Shown here: positions 45,625 through 54,378 of the stretch, piece by piece
Position numbering within the stretch: the stretch's first letter is position 1
Layout of the letters: each line of letters opens with the position of its first letter
Assembly (NCBI RefSeq): GCF_036017065.1
Contig: NZ_JAYXHR010000001.1
Span: 310,001 to 374,000 of the forward strand
Direction of reading: 5' to 3'
DNA from: Uliginosibacterium sp036017065
Lineage (GTDB): Bacteria; Pseudomonadota; Gammaproteobacteria; Burkholderiales; Rhodocyclaceae
Length of the DNA: 64,000 nucleotides
The notes under the pieces: generated by a model
The model's input: only the letters and a program-made list of their open reading frames with translations
Database searches by the model: none
What the model was told of the DNA's origin: nothing
Made by a program: the position numbers and the translations under genes

Positions 45625-46784
45625 GCGGCCGCCGACAGGGTCTGCAGGGCGGCGGTCAGCGCCTGCACCTGTTTGAGGGTGTGTGCCGCGGTCAGCGATA
45701 CGCGCAGCCGTGCGCTGCCTGCCGGCACGGTGGGCGGGCGGATGGCAGGCACCCAGAAGCCGGCGTCGTCCAGCGCGCGGGCCAGTGCCAGCACCTCGGC
45801 GTTGTCACCGACGATCACTGGCTGGATGGCGGTACGCGAGTCCGGCAGTGTCCAGCGCGTGCCCTGCATGCCGTGGCGGAAGGCGGCGATCAGTTTCTGC
45901 AGGTAGGCACGTTGCGTGTCGGCTTGCTCGATCAGGTCCACCGCTGCCAGCAGCGTCTCCGCCAGCATCGGCGGTGCCGCGGTGGTGAAGATGTAGGCGC
46001 GGGCGGTGTTCACCAGCCAGTCGACGAGATCCTGCGAGCCCGCCACGAAGGCGCCTGCCACCCCCGCAGCCTTGCCCAGCGTGCCCATGTAGATGATGCG
46101 CTCGCTCTGCAGGCCGGCCTCGGCCAGCGCGCCGCGCCCCTGCGGGCCCAGCACGCCGAAGCCGTGGGCGTCGTCCAGCAGCAGCCAGGCATCGAAGCGC
46201 TCGGCCAGTTCCAGCAGGCCGGCCAAGGGGGCGACATCGCCGTCCATGGAAAACACGGTGTCGCTGACGATGAGCTTGCGGCGCGAGCCGGAGGCGATCA
46301 GCGCGCCCTCCAGCGCCTTCAGGTCGCCATGCGGGTAGCGGTGCAGCTCGGCGCGGGCCAGCAGGGCACCGTCCACCAGCGAGGCGTGGTTCACGCGGTC
46401 GGCAAAGATCGCATCGTTGCGCGACAGCAGTGCCGGCATCACGGCAATGTTTGCCATGTAACCGGTGGAGAAGCTGATGGCCGCCGGCAGGCCGACGAAT
46501 TCCGCCAGCCGCTTTTCCAGGGCGTCGTGGGCGCTGTAGTGCCCGCTTACCAGGTGTGAGGCGCCGGCGCCGGCGCCCCAGCGCTTCGCGGCCTTCTGCG
46601 CGGCGGTCGCCAGGGCGGGTTTGCCGGCCAGGCCGAGGTAGTCGTTGCTGGCGAAGGCCAGCAGGCGGCGACCGCCAATCTCGATCTCCGGTCCGCAGGG
46701 GCTGTCGACGATGCGGCGCTGGCGGAGCAGGGACTGGGACTGGAGGTCGGCGAGGGACTGCTTGAGTGAATCGTAGATAGGCAT
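45621..46784 (-). CDS. bioF: 8-amino-7-oxononanoate synthase
   Basis: BioF condenses pimeloyl-ACP (or CoA) with alanine using pyridoxal phosphate. The 387-residue product has FASNDYLGLAGKP, the cofactor contacts FSTGYMAN and LLLDDAHGFGVLG, and the Schiff-base motif GTLGKAAG with Lys238. The ATG at 46784 gives the normal length; the frame stays open far upstream only because it is antisense to flgK. It is the first gene of the bio block and is divergent from flgK. Confidence 0.97.
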   Translation of the reverse strand: MPIYDSLKQSLADLQSQSLLRQRRIVDSPCGPEIEIGGRRLLAFASNDYLGLAGKPALATAAQKAAKRWGAGAGASHLVSGHYSAHDALEKRLAEFVGLPAAISFSTGYMANIAVMPALLSRNDAIFADRVNHASLVDGALLARAELHRYPHGDLKALEGALIASGSRRKLIVSDTVFSMDGDVAPLAGLLELAERFDAWLLLDDAHGFGVLGPQGRGALAEAGLQSERIIYMGTLGKAAGVAGAFVAGSQDLVDWLVNTARAYIFTTAAPPMLAETLLAAVDLIEQADTQRAYLQKLIAAFRHGMQGTRWTLPDSRTAIQPVIVGDNAEVLALARALDDAGFWVPAIRPPTVPAGSARLRVSLTAAHTLKQVQALTAALQTLSAAA

Positions 46785-46861
46785 TGCGGGATGAATTGAA
46801 CCACAACCGGCAGGCGGCCGGTCCGCTGCCGGGAAGGCGATCTGCAAGCGGCATCGGCAAG

Positions 46862-46878
46862 CTGGCAAGGATTTTGCA
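46862..46878 (+). promoter_or_regulatory. Sigma-54 promoter of flgK
   Basis: CTGGCAAGGATTTTGCA matches the -24/-12 consensus, with GG at 46864-46865 and GC at 46876-46877 separated by exactly 10 bases. It lies 36 bases before the flgK ATG, leaving a leader with a CCGGAG Shine-Dalgarno site. Confidence 0.78.
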
Positions 46879-46913
46879 CTTACCCCTCCGAAGTCCCCTT
46901 CCGGAGTTGTGCC

Positions 46914-48854
46914 ATGAGTATGCTGAGTATCGGTCTGACAGGTCTGAATGCCGCCCAGGCGGGCTTGACCACGGCCGGCCACAACATCACGAATGCGGGC
47001 GTTACCGGCTACACCCGGCAACAGGCCATCCAGGGCACCAACACGCCGATGTTCAGCGGTGCCGGCTTCTTCGGCCAGGGCACGCGCATCGAAACCGTCC
47101 GCCGCATGTACGACCAGTTCCTCGAAAACCAGGTGCTGGCGGCCGATACCTCGCGTGCGGAACTGGAAACGTACTCCTATGAAATCAACCAGATAGACAA
47201 TCTTCTGGCGGACGAGACGGTAGGCTTGTCGCCCAGCCTGCAGGAGTTCTTCAAGGGTATCCAGGAAGTGGCGGCGAACGCGGCCAGCGTGCCGTCGCGC
47301 CAGTCCATGCTGTCGGCGTCCGAAGCGCTGGTGAGCCGCTTCCAGTCGCTGTACACACGCATGGAGGACATCCGCCACGGCGTGGAGTCGCAGATCACCC
47401 AGACGGTGACCGACATCAACGCGCTGGCGGGGCAGATCGCCCAGCTCAACCAGCAGATCGTGACCGCCCAGGTAGCCGGCCCCGGCGTGCCGGCCAACGA
47501 CCTGCTGGACAAGCGTAACAACCTGATTGCAGAGCTGAATCGCCAGGTCCGCGTGAGTACGACGACGGAGGCGGATGGCTCGGTCAACGTGTTCATTGGC
47601 ACCGGCCAGCCGCTGGTGGTGAATACGGACACCTTCACGCTGACCGCCAGCCCGTCCCCCGACGACATCTCGCGCCTGGCCGTGGGCTTGAGCATGCCCA
47701 ACGGCACGGCCGTGGCCCTGCCGGAGTCGCTGGTCACCGGCGGCAACCTTGGCGGATTGCTGAAGTTCCGCAGCGAGTCGCTGGACAAGGCCCAGAACGC
47801 CATGGGGCGTATCGCCGTCGGCCTGACCGAAACCTTCAACGCGCAGCACCGCCTGGGGCAGGACCTGGACGGCAACATGGGCGGCAATTATTTCGTGCCG
47901 CTGACGCCGACCGTGCAAAATTTGCCGGCTCCCGGCACTGGCGTGCCGCCCACCGCGACCGTCACCGCCAGCATCACCTCGGTGTCGGCGCTGACCACGC
48001 AGGATTATCTGCTGAGCTACGACGGTACCAACTACCAGCTGCGCCACCAGTCCAACGGCGCCATCGTCTACAGCGGCGCGACCCTGCCGACCAACGTGGA
48101 AGGCATCTCCGTCTCGCTGGCCGCCGGGACCATCAACGCGGGCGACCGCTTCCTGATCCAGCCGACCCGTGCCGCGGCCGGCGCCATCGAGGTGGCCATC
48201 AAGGACACCCGACTGGTCGCCGCCGGCGCACCGATCCGCACGCTGACCGCCAATACCAACAGCGGCTCCGGCAGCATCACGCAGGGGACGGTGGTCAGCA
48301 ACACCGGTATTGCGGCGACCGTGCCGCACATCGGCAACATCACGCTGACCTTCGATTCCGCCACCAACCAGTTCGTCCTCGGTGGCGCCGCGGCCGGCAC
48401 GCTGGCCTACAACCCGTCTTCCGAGTCGTCCGGCAAGACCTTCACGCTGGCCTCGCCGAACATCTCCTTCCGGATTGCGGGCGCGCCCGGCAACGGCGAC
48501 GTGTTTACCATCACGTCGAACGACAGCGGGGTGTCGGACAACCGCAATGCGGTGGCGCTGGGGCAACTGCAGTCCGCCAAGACCCTGATCGGCGGCGGCG
48601 CCAGCTACGAGTTTGCGTACTCGCAGCTCGTCGGTGACGTCGGCAGCAAGGCGCGCGAGGTGAAGGTCGGCGCGGAGGCCCAAGAGGCGCTGCTCGACCA
48701 GGCCAAGAGTGCGCAGCAATCGGTGTCGGGCGTGAACCTCGACGAGGAGGCGGCCAACCTCGTGCGCTTCCAGCAGGCCTACCAGGCGTCCGCGCGCGTG
48801 ATGAACACCGCCAACACGCTGTTCAACGAAATCCTCGGCATCGCGCGCGGTTGA
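46914..48854 (+). CDS. flgK: Flagellar hook-associated protein 1, FlgK
   Basis: FlgK is the first hook-filament junction protein, exported by the flagellar type III system. The 646-residue product begins with the D0 motif SIGLTGLNAAQAGLTTAGHN, then ITNAGVTGYTRQ, and ends with the conserved coiled-coil terminus VNLDEEAANLVRFQQAYQAS. The Thr/Ala/Gly-rich centre is variable, as expected. It precedes flgL by 26 bases. No other flagellar gene is in the window, so the pair is detached from any adjacent flgA-J cluster. Confidence 0.97.
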   Translation: MSMLSIGLTGLNAAQAGLTTAGHNITNAGVTGYTRQQAIQGTNTPMFSGAGFFGQGTRIETVRRMYDQFLENQVLAADTSRAELETYSYEINQIDNLLADETVGLSPSLQEFFKGIQEVAANAASVPSRQSMLSASEALVSRFQSLYTRMEDIRHGVESQITQTVTDINALAGQIAQLNQQIVTAQVAGPGVPANDLLDKRNNLIAELNRQVRVSTTTEADGSVNVFIGTGQPLVVNTDTFTLTASPSPDDISRLAVGLSMPNGTAVALPESLVTGGNLGGLLKFRSESLDKAQNAMGRIAVGLTETFNAQHRLGQDLDGNMGGNYFVPLTPTVQNLPAPGTGVPPTATVTASITSVSALTTQDYLLSYDGTNYQLRHQSNGAIVYSGATLPTNVEGISVSLAAGTINAGDRFLIQPTRAAAGAIEVAIKDTRLVAAGAPIRTLTANTNSGSGSITQGTVVSNTGIAATVPHIGNITLTFDSATNQFVLGGAAAGTLAYNPSSESSGKTFTLASPNISFRIAGAPGNGDVFTITSNDSGVSDNRNAVALGQLQSAKTLIGGGASYEFAYSQLVGDVGSKAREVKVGAEAQEALLDQAKSAQQSVSGVNLDEEAANLVRFQQAYQASARVMNTANTLFNEILGIARG

Positions 48855-48880
48855 TGAAGAGCCGGTAGCAGGAGCAAGTC

Positions 48881-50095
48881 ATGCGTATATCCACCAGTCA
48901 GATCTTCAACACCAACGTCGCCACGATGAATCGCCAGGAGGCCAACCTCCTGCAACTGCAACAACAGCTTGCCCTGGGCAAGCGTGTGCTGCAGCCCAGC
49001 GACGACCCGGTGGCCGCTGCCCGTTCGCTGGAGGTGGCGCAGGCCGTCAGCCAGGTGGCCCAGCAGCAGGGCAACCAGGGTACGGCCAACGACTCCCTGT
49101 CCATCCTGGAGAGCAAGCTGGCTTCCATCGGCGAGCTCGTCACGTATGTGCGCGAGCGCGCCATCCAGGCCGGCAACGCCGCGCTGAACCCCGATGACCG
49201 CAAGGCGATCGCCACCGACCTGCGCGCGCAGTTCGAGAACCTGCTCGGGATTGCCAACACCACCGACGTGAATGGCGAATACCTGTTCGCCGGTTTCAAG
49301 GGAGACACGGTGCCCTTCGTGGGCAACATCGGCGGTGGCGTGAGCTACTTCGGGGACCAGGGGCAACGCGTGCTGCAGGTGTCCAGCACGCGCCAGATGC
49401 CGGTGAGCCAGAGCGGGCAGGAAGTGTTCATGAACATTCCCAACCTGAACGGCCGCTTCAACACCGCACCGGGCGCGACCAACTCGGGCGGCGCCATCAT
49501 GTCCGATGGCGTGGTGACCGGCGCTTACGCCAACGGCCAGTACGGCATCCGCTTCACCGCCCCCGGCACCTACGCGGTTTTCGACCGCGCAGTGGACCCC
49601 GGCATGACGGGCGCGCCGATGGCCACGGGTGCCTACACCTCCGGCACCGCCATCGACCTGCCGCCGGCCCCGGCTGCGTCCCAGATCCAGGTGACCATCG
49701 CCGGCACGCCGGCAGCGGGCGACACCTTCACCATCGAGCCCGGTGGCAACACCGACATGTTCACGATCCTCCAGCAATTCACGCTGGCCCTGGAGAACAC
49801 CACCGGCAGCGACTACCAGAACGCCGTGGTGGAGGCGCTGGGCCGGCTCGACAACGGGCTGGAGAACGTACTGAAGCTGCGCGCGCAGGTGGGTTCGCGC
49901 CAGGTCGAACTGGATGCGCTGAGCAACTCCGCGGAGGACCTGAATCTCCAGTATGCCGAACGGATGAACCGGCTGGTCGGCCTCAACTACACCGAGGCGG
50001 TCACCAACCTGACGCTGAACAACACCTTCCTCGAAGCCTCCCGCCAGTCCTTCTCGCGGGTCTCTCAGCTCAACCTGTTCAACTTCCTCGACTGA
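48881..50095 (+). CDS. flgL: Flagellar hook-associated protein 3, FlgL
   Basis: FlgL is the second hook-filament junction protein. The 404-residue product starts MRISTSQIFNTNVATMNRQ and has the flagellin-like QQQLALGKRVLQPSDDPVAA pattern; the C-terminus ends in LNNTFLEASRQSFSRVSQLN with the usual coiled coil. It is co-directional with flgK behind the same sigma-54 promoter. Confidence 0.96.
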   Translation: MRISTSQIFNTNVATMNRQEANLLQLQQQLALGKRVLQPSDDPVAAARSLEVAQAVSQVAQQQGNQGTANDSLSILESKLASIGELVTYVRERAIQAGNAALNPDDRKAIATDLRAQFENLLGIANTTDVNGEYLFAGFKGDTVPFVGNIGGGVSYFGDQGQRVLQVSSTRQMPVSQSGQEVFMNIPNLNGRFNTAPGATNSGGAIMSDGVVTGAYANGQYGIRFTAPGTYAVFDRAVDPGMTGAPMATGAYTSGTAIDLPPAPAASQIQVTIAGTPAAGDTFTIEPGGNTDMFTILQQFTLALENTTGSDYQNAVVEALGRLDNGLENVLKLRAQVGSRQVELDALSNSAEDLNLQYAERMNRLVGLNYTEAVTNLTLNNTFLEASRQSFSRVSQLNLFNFLD

Positions 50096-50110
50096 GGGAA
50101 GGGGCCAGCC

Positions 50111-50557
50111 ATGCGCAGACTTTCAATCGCCGTCCTGGCATGCCTGCTGGCCGCCTGCAACGCGATCAGCGGCACCTATCCGCGCAGCGGCTCCATCATT
50201 CCGGATGCGTCCATCCAGCTCACGCCCGACTACGCGATCGCGCTGGCTGATGCAGTCATGATCGCGGGCGTGCTCTACCTTGCCTACCAGGTCGTCGATC
50301 CGCTGGCACCGGCCTGGGAGATCCGAGAAGTCCACCTGGCGGAAGACCGCGTCCAGTTCGACATGCAGATGCAGCGCATCAGCATGGGCGGTGACGGCGA
50401 GGCGCGTCTCGTCATGCAGCGCCGTGCCCGCGCGCTGGCCCGGCAGGGCGGCTATTCAGGTTTCGAGATCGTGTCCTACGCCGAGAGCCTGGACTCGCGC
50501 CTGTTTCTTCCCCGGCGCATGGCGGAAGCGGAAATACGTCTCACCCGGCCGCTCTGA
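50111..50557 (+). CDS. Small predicted lipoprotein
   Basis: The 148-residue product has a type II signal peptide with the lipobox LLAAC (Cys16). A hydrophobic stretch LADAVMIAGVLYLAYQVV lies around residues 46-63 and the rest is soluble, ending in RRMAEAEIRLTRPL. No family is recognised. It follows flgL by 15 bases with a GAAGGGG Shine-Dalgarno site, so it is probably in the flgKL transcript, but nothing ties it to motility directly. Confidence 0.75.
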   Translation: MRRLSIAVLACLLAACNAISGTYPRSGSIIPDASIQLTPDYAIALADAVMIAGVLYLAYQVVDPLAPAWEIREVHLAEDRVQFDMQMQRISMGGDGEARLVMQRRARALARQGGYSGFEIVSYAESLDSRLFLPRRMAEAEIRLTRPL

Positions 50558-50737
50558 CCGGTGGGCGGAAATCCCCTGTTGTGCGCTGCGGCGTGACGAC
50601 CGTCACAAGGCATCCCCGATGCGAACTTGATTGAAATACTGAGATTGTCTGGACTGCAGATACTTGGCACAAAGGCATCGCACAGGTCTCCGTTTCTTCC
50701 TCGTGCGGCGCATCCTCCACCAGACAGGAGCTGCAGC

Positions 50738-50971
50738 ATGTTCGAACGTCGCCGTCGTTTGCAGTCCAGCAGTGATTTTGTACAGGCCCAACGCGCACTG
50801 CGCGGAGGTGAAGCCATTCCCGCCTTGCCCGGCCTGCTCGCGCAGATAGAAGCCTGTCGCAGCGAGATGCAGCGCAGCCGTCGTCATCGCGACGAAGTCG
50901 ACGACGTGCCGGTCGCAGTGGTCGTCGAAGACGACGAGGAGCAGGCCGACGGCTACGAGCTCGTGGCTTGA
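50738..50971 (+). CDS. Small acidic-tailed protein of unknown function
   Basis: The 77-residue product starts MFERRRRLQSSSDFVQAQRA and ends with a strongly acidic tail rich in Asp and Glu (DDEEQADGYELVA). An ACAGGAGC Shine-Dalgarno site lies seven bases before the ATG. The charge split (basic head, acidic tail) is the only notable feature, and no family is recognised. It lies immediately upstream of the tRNA promoter region. Confidence 0.55.
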   Translation: MFERRRRLQSSSDFVQAQRALRGGEAIPALPGLLAQIEACRSEMQRSRRHRDEVDDVPVAVVVEDDEEQADGYELVA

Positions 50972-51012
50972 TTCGCACCGACGGGGCGAAGACGTCCGAT
51001 GTAATTTCGTCC

Positions 51013-51040
51013 TTGACTTCTCGCGAACGCGCATTACAAT
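51013..51040 (+). promoter_or_regulatory. Sigma-70 promoter of the tRNA cluster
   Basis: TTGACT (51013-51018) and TACAAT (51035-51040) are separated by 16 bp. The expected start point is about eight bases before the first tRNA. The match is strong, as usual for tRNA promoters. Confidence 0.82.
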
Positions 51041-51054
51041 GCACGACTCCTGTT

Positions 51055-51130
51055 GCGGGAGTAGCTCAGTTGGTAGAGCGCAACCTTGCCAAGGTTGAGG
51101 TCGCGAGTTCGAGACTCGTCTCCCGCTCCA
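51055..51130 (+). tRNA. tRNA-Gly (GCC), first copy
   Basis: The 76-base gene folds as a cloverleaf: acceptor GCGGGAG pairs with CTCCCGC, the anticodon loop TTGCCAA gives anticodon GCC, the T loop TTCGAGA is present, and CCA is encoded at 51128-51130. Confidence 0.97.
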
Positions 51131-51141
51131 GAAAAAATTCA

Positions 51142-51166
51142 GGGGAAAGCAACGCTTTCCCCTTTT
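51142..51166 (+). terminator. Terminator-like hairpin after the first tRNA-Gly
   Basis: A 9-bp stem GGGGAAAGC/GCTTTCCCC with an AAC loop is followed by TTTTA. Because two more tRNA genes follow, it may be a partial terminator or a processing signal. Confidence 0.7.
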
Positions 51167-51206
51167 AGTTGCAAACCGGCTGTCGAAAGATGGCGCAGGT
51201 AGGCGG

Positions 51207-51280
51207 GGCGCGGTAGCAAAGCGGTTATGCACCGGATTGCAAATCCGTGTAGGTCGGTTCGACTCCGGCCCGCGCCTCCA
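51207..51280 (+). tRNA. tRNA-Cys (GCA)
   Basis: The 74-base gene has acceptor GGCGCGG/CCGCGCC, anticodon loop TTGCAAA (anticodon GCA), T loop TTCGACT and an encoded CCA at 51278-51280. Confidence 0.97.
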
Positions 51281-51301
51281 GCAGGTTGTTGTGTAGTGCA
51301 T

Positions 51302-51377
51302 GCGGGAGTAGCTCAGTTGGTAGAGCGCAACCTTGCCAAGGTTGAGGTCGCGAGTTCGAGACTCGTCTCCCGCTCCA
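51302..51377 (+). tRNA. tRNA-Gly (GCC), second copy
   Basis: This is base-for-base identical to the first tRNA-Gly, including the encoded CCA. The spacers around the two copies differ, so the duplication is confined to the mature tRNA sequence. Confidence 0.97.
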
Positions 51378-51386
51378 GATAAAAGA

Positions 51387-51418
51387 AAAAAGGGGAAGGC
51401 TACGGCCTTCCCCTTTTT
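51387..51418 (+). terminator. Terminator of the tRNA cluster
   Basis: A 14-bp perfect stem (AAAAAGGGGAAGGC and its complement) around a TACG loop ends in a T5 run. The A-tract and T-tract make it effective in both directions. Confidence 0.92.
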
Positions 51419-51435
51419 GTTTTCCGTGCCGTCGT

Positions 51436-52671
51436 ATGGATGTCTCGCAATCGCAGCGCTTGCAGGCCGCGCTGGCGCCCTTGTCCGGTGTGGGTGCCGA
51501 CTACGTGCTCCCGGACTACGCAGGCAGGGGCCTGTTCAACCTGGCCGTCTCGCTGGCGCGCGTCTGTGGTGCCTCGGTCCCTCCCGAATATGCCGATCTG
51601 CTGCTGGCGGATGGACGCAGGGCGTCGGCGGCGTGGGAGCGGTTCCCGACGCTGGTGTTCTTCCTGGTCGATGGCATGGGTGACCTCATGCTTCATCGCA
51701 ACCGCGATGTCGCGCCCAACCTGTGGCGCCATCGCCAGCAGGCCATCACCTCCGTCTTCCCGTCCACGACGGCGACCGCCATCACCACCCTTATGACGGC
51801 GGAGCCGGCAGCGGTGCATGGTCTGCTGGGCTGGTTCGTGCGCGACGAGCGAAGCGGGCAGATCGTCGCGCCACTACCGATGCGCCATCGCACAGGGGGC
51901 CCGGTTACCGATACGGGCATCGTGGACCGGCTGCTGCGCGTCGAACCGATGCTGGCCCGCGCGCGGCGCAAGCCCGCTTTCGTCACCCTGCCGGAACTGG
52001 CGGAAGGGCCTTATGCCCGCCGGCACGGCGCCGCTGCAAGCGTGTGGACCTACCCGGAGCTCACGGAGCTTACGGCTGCTGTGATGCGTGCCGTGAATGG
52101 CGCGGACGGCGCTGGCTTCGTGTATGCGTACACGCCTTTGCTGGATGCGACAGCGCATGACCACGGCATCGATTCGGCAGCGGTGCGCGAGGTGCTGGCG
52201 CGCGTGGATCAGTGCTTCGTCGAGTTGTGCGAGCGCTTGCCGCAGGCGCTCGTCGTTGCGACTGCCGACCATGGGTTCATCGACTGCCCGGAATCACGTT
52301 GTATCGACCTGGCCGCACATCGCCAGCTCTACGCCATGCTGCGCGCGCCGCTCAGTGGTGAGCGCCGCGCGGCCTATTGCCATGTGAAGCCGCAGTATGT
52401 CGAAACGTTTGGTGCAGCCGTGATGGCCGAACTGGGCCATGCGGTGCTGGCGGTCAGGACCCGCGAGGCACGGGCGGCTGGATTGTTCGGGCCCGGCGTC
52501 CCCGTGACGGTGGAGGATCCGGCGGGCGACTGGATACTGATCGCGCGTGATGACTGGACCGTGCGCGACGTATTGCCTGGCGAGAATGCGTACCGGATGA
52601 TCGGCGTGCATGGCGGCCTGACACCGCAGGAGATGCGCGTGCCGCTCGTCGTGCGCGAGCCGGCTGACTGA
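51436..52671 (+). CDS. Alkaline-phosphatase-superfamily phosphodiesterase / nucleotide pyrophosphatase
   Basis: The 411-residue product has the metal-binding and nucleophile pattern of type I phosphodiesterases: VFFLVDGMGD near residue 75, SVFPSTTATAITTLMTA with the Thr nucleophile, LLDATAHDHGID and TADHGFID supplying further ligands, and a late HGGL histidine. No signal peptide is seen, so the enzyme would be cytoplasmic. Substrate is unknown; relatives cleave nucleotide or lipid phosphodiesters. It is a single gene after the tRNA terminator. Confidence 0.82.
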   Translation: MDVSQSQRLQAALAPLSGVGADYVLPDYAGRGLFNLAVSLARVCGASVPPEYADLLLADGRRASAAWERFPTLVFFLVDGMGDLMLHRNRDVAPNLWRHRQQAITSVFPSTTATAITTLMTAEPAAVHGLLGWFVRDERSGQIVAPLPMRHRTGGPVTDTGIVDRLLRVEPMLARARRKPAFVTLPELAEGPYARRHGAAASVWTYPELTELTAAVMRAVNGADGAGFVYAYTPLLDATAHDHGIDSAAVREVLARVDQCFVELCERLPQALVVATADHGFIDCPESRCIDLAAHRQLYAMLRAPLSGERRAAYCHVKPQYVETFGAAVMAELGHAVLAVRTREARAAGLFGPGVPVTVEDPAGDWILIARDDWTVRDVLPGENAYRMIGVHGGLTPQEMRVPLVVREPAD

Positions 52672-52731
52672 CATTTTCCCGAAACCGGGCTGTCAGCCCG
52701 CTGTCACGCAGCCGCCCTAGCATGCGTGCAC

Positions 52732-52911
52732 ATGAAGACACTCATCGAACTGTGGCGGGCTGCATCCGGGCAGGCGGAGACGACCTTCGAGGCCGTGCTG
52801 GGGGAGTTCTTTCCGCTCAGCTATGTGCCGGACCGCGTCGAGCCCTGCGAGCCGGAAAGCCGGGATTTCAGTGCAGGCCTTTCTTCGGGCCTGGAACTGG
52901 CAGCACGCTGA
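52732..52911 (+). CDS. Doubtful short reading frame
   Basis: A 59-codon frame starting MKTLIELWRAASGQAETTFE reads like plausible protein, but no Shine-Dalgarno site precedes it and its last 44 bases overlap the convergent DUF1178 gene. No family is recognised. Confidence 0.25.
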   Translation: MKTLIELWRAASGQAETTFEAVLGEFFPLSYVPDRVEPCEPESRDFSAGLSSGLELAAR

Positions 52912-53299
52912 CCCCTTCTTCCAGCAGTTCGCGCATGTCCTGCGCGGATGCCGTGCCGCGGATGCTGCGGTCTTCCGCATCGCCGTGGTGAATGCGCCGT
53001 GCTTCTTCCGGAAAGCGGGCGCCGACGTCCTCGGCGTGCTCGGCCTGCTTCTTCAGCGTTTCGATCAATTGGGTGAGCAGCCCGTGCGACGCATCCGGCT
53101 GGCTGTCGGAGGCGCTGGCGCGTTGCGGGCTGCCGCGCTGAACCAACGACGGGGCGGAGGGTAGGCGACGGATCTCCTGGTTGCTGCAACTGGGGCAGGC
53201 GACCTGACCTGATGCGCATTGCTGCTCGAACTGTTCGGCCGAGGCGAACCAGCCCTCGAAACGGTGTTCCCGCGCACAGCAGAGATCCATCACTATCAC
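52868..53299 (-). CDS. DUF1178 family protein
   Basis: The 143-residue cytoplasmic protein has the DUF1178 opening VIVMDLCCAREHRFEGWF and a zinc-ribbon-like CPSC motif with an upstream CASG, consistent with the family pattern CxxxHxFEGWF...CPxC. The GTG at 53299 is chosen because MIVxDL is the family start and a GGAAG Shine-Dalgarno site lies seven bases before. The remainder is helical and acidic. Function is unknown; the ribbon suggests nucleic acid or protein binding. Confidence 0.82.
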   Translation of the reverse strand: MIVMDLCCAREHRFEGWFASAEQFEQQCASGQVACPSCSNQEIRRLPSAPSLVQRGSPQRASASDSQPDASHGLLTQLIETLKKQAEHAEDVGARFPEEARRIHHGDAEDRSIRGTASAQDMRELLEEGVSVLPVPGPKKGLH

Positions 53300-53403
53300 T
53301 TGCAGACTTCCCGAGGATGGCCGGCCGTGCCGGCGAGGGCGGCAAGATAGCATGGGGCTGGGGGTAGAATCGCGCCCTTCCTGTTTTGCCTGCAACCCGT
53401 TTC

Positions 53404-54369
53404 GTGTCCCGCCTGTTTCTTGCGCCCATGGAGGGTCTGGTCGACGAGGTGATGCGTGCCACGCTCACCGAGGCGGCGCCCTACGATGCCTGCGTCACCG
53501 AGTTCGCCCGCGTGGCCGGCTCGGCGCTGCCGGCAAAATTCTTCACGCGTATCGCGCCGGAACTGCATACCCGCAGCCGTACCGCAGCGGGCACGCCGGT
53601 CAAGGTGCAGTTGCTCGGCTCGGACCCCGGCCGTCTGGCAGAGAGTGCGCTGACGCTGGCCCAGCTTGCGCCGGCAGGGATCGACCTGAATTTCGGCTGC
53701 CCGGCGCCGACGGTCAATCGTCATCGCGGTGGCGCCGTACTGCTGGACGAGCCGGAGCTGTTGCATCGCATCCTGCTGGCCGTGCGTGCGGCGGTGCCGC
53801 CATCCATGCCGGTCACCGCCAAGATGCGTCTGGGCATGCGCGACACCTCGCGTGCGCTGGAGGCAGCCTGCGCGCTTGCCGATGGCGGCGCCGGAGAGCT
53901 GGTCGTGCACGCCCGTACCAAGGAGGACGGATATCGTCCGCCGGCGCATTGGCCGTGGATCGCACGCATCGCCGAGGCGGTGAGCGTGCCGGTGATCGCC
54001 AATGGCGAGGTGTGGACGCTGGACGACTACCGTCGTTGCCGCAGCGAGAGCGGCCGTTGCGACGTCATGCTGGGGCGTGGCGCGGTGGCGGATCCTTTCC
54101 TGGTGGAACGCATCCGCGCGGCGCAGGCAGGCGCCGTCGTGCGCAGCCATGACGAGGACTGGTCGCGGCTGCATCCCTTGATCGAGCGCTTCTGGGCGCG
54201 CGTGCTGGACAAGGTGGAGCCGCGGCATGCGCCGGGGCGCCTCAAGCAATGGCTCAACCTGCTGCGCCGACACTACGCGCAGGCCGGGCTGCTCTACGAC
54301 GCCATCCGCCCGCTGCGTGATCCCGCTGCCGTGTCGAACGTCCTGCAGCAGGCCGTCGTGCTCGCCTGA
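53404..54369 (+). CDS. dusC: tRNA-dihydrouridine(16) synthase DusC
   Basis: This flavoenzyme reduces uridine to dihydrouridine in the tRNA D loop. The roughly 321-residue product begins VSRLFLAPMEGLVDEVMR, the DusC-type flavin segment, and has CVTEFARV, GIDLNFGCPAPTVNRHRGG with the catalytic Cys, and VVHARTKEDGY. The GTG at 53404 fits the family N-terminus; an in-frame TTG at 53386 is an alternative and neither has a clear Shine-Dalgarno site. A TAGAAT hexamer at 53365-53370 may be a -10 box. It precedes a tRNA-methyltransferase-like gene by nine bases. Confidence 0.92.
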   Translation: MSRLFLAPMEGLVDEVMRATLTEAAPYDACVTEFARVAGSALPAKFFTRIAPELHTRSRTAAGTPVKVQLLGSDPGRLAESALTLAQLAPAGIDLNFGCPAPTVNRHRGGAVLLDEPELLHRILLAVRAAVPPSMPVTAKMRLGMRDTSRALEAACALADGGAGELVVHARTKEDGYRPPAHWPWIARIAEAVSVPVIANGEVWTLDDYRRCRSESGRCDVMLGRGAVADPFLVERIRAAQAGAVVRSHDEDWSRLHPLIERFWARVLDKVEPRHAPGRLKQWLNLLRRHYAQAGLLYDAIRPLRDPAAVSNVLQQAVVLA

Positions 54370-54378
54370 GCGCTTGCG

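Noticed and set aside
45621..48719. A 1032-codon open frame reading through bioF and far upstream
   Set aside because: The upstream 645 codons are antisense to flgK and show no conserved content; bioF starts at 46784 with family-typical sequence. The long frame is a GC-rich artefact, not a fusion protein.
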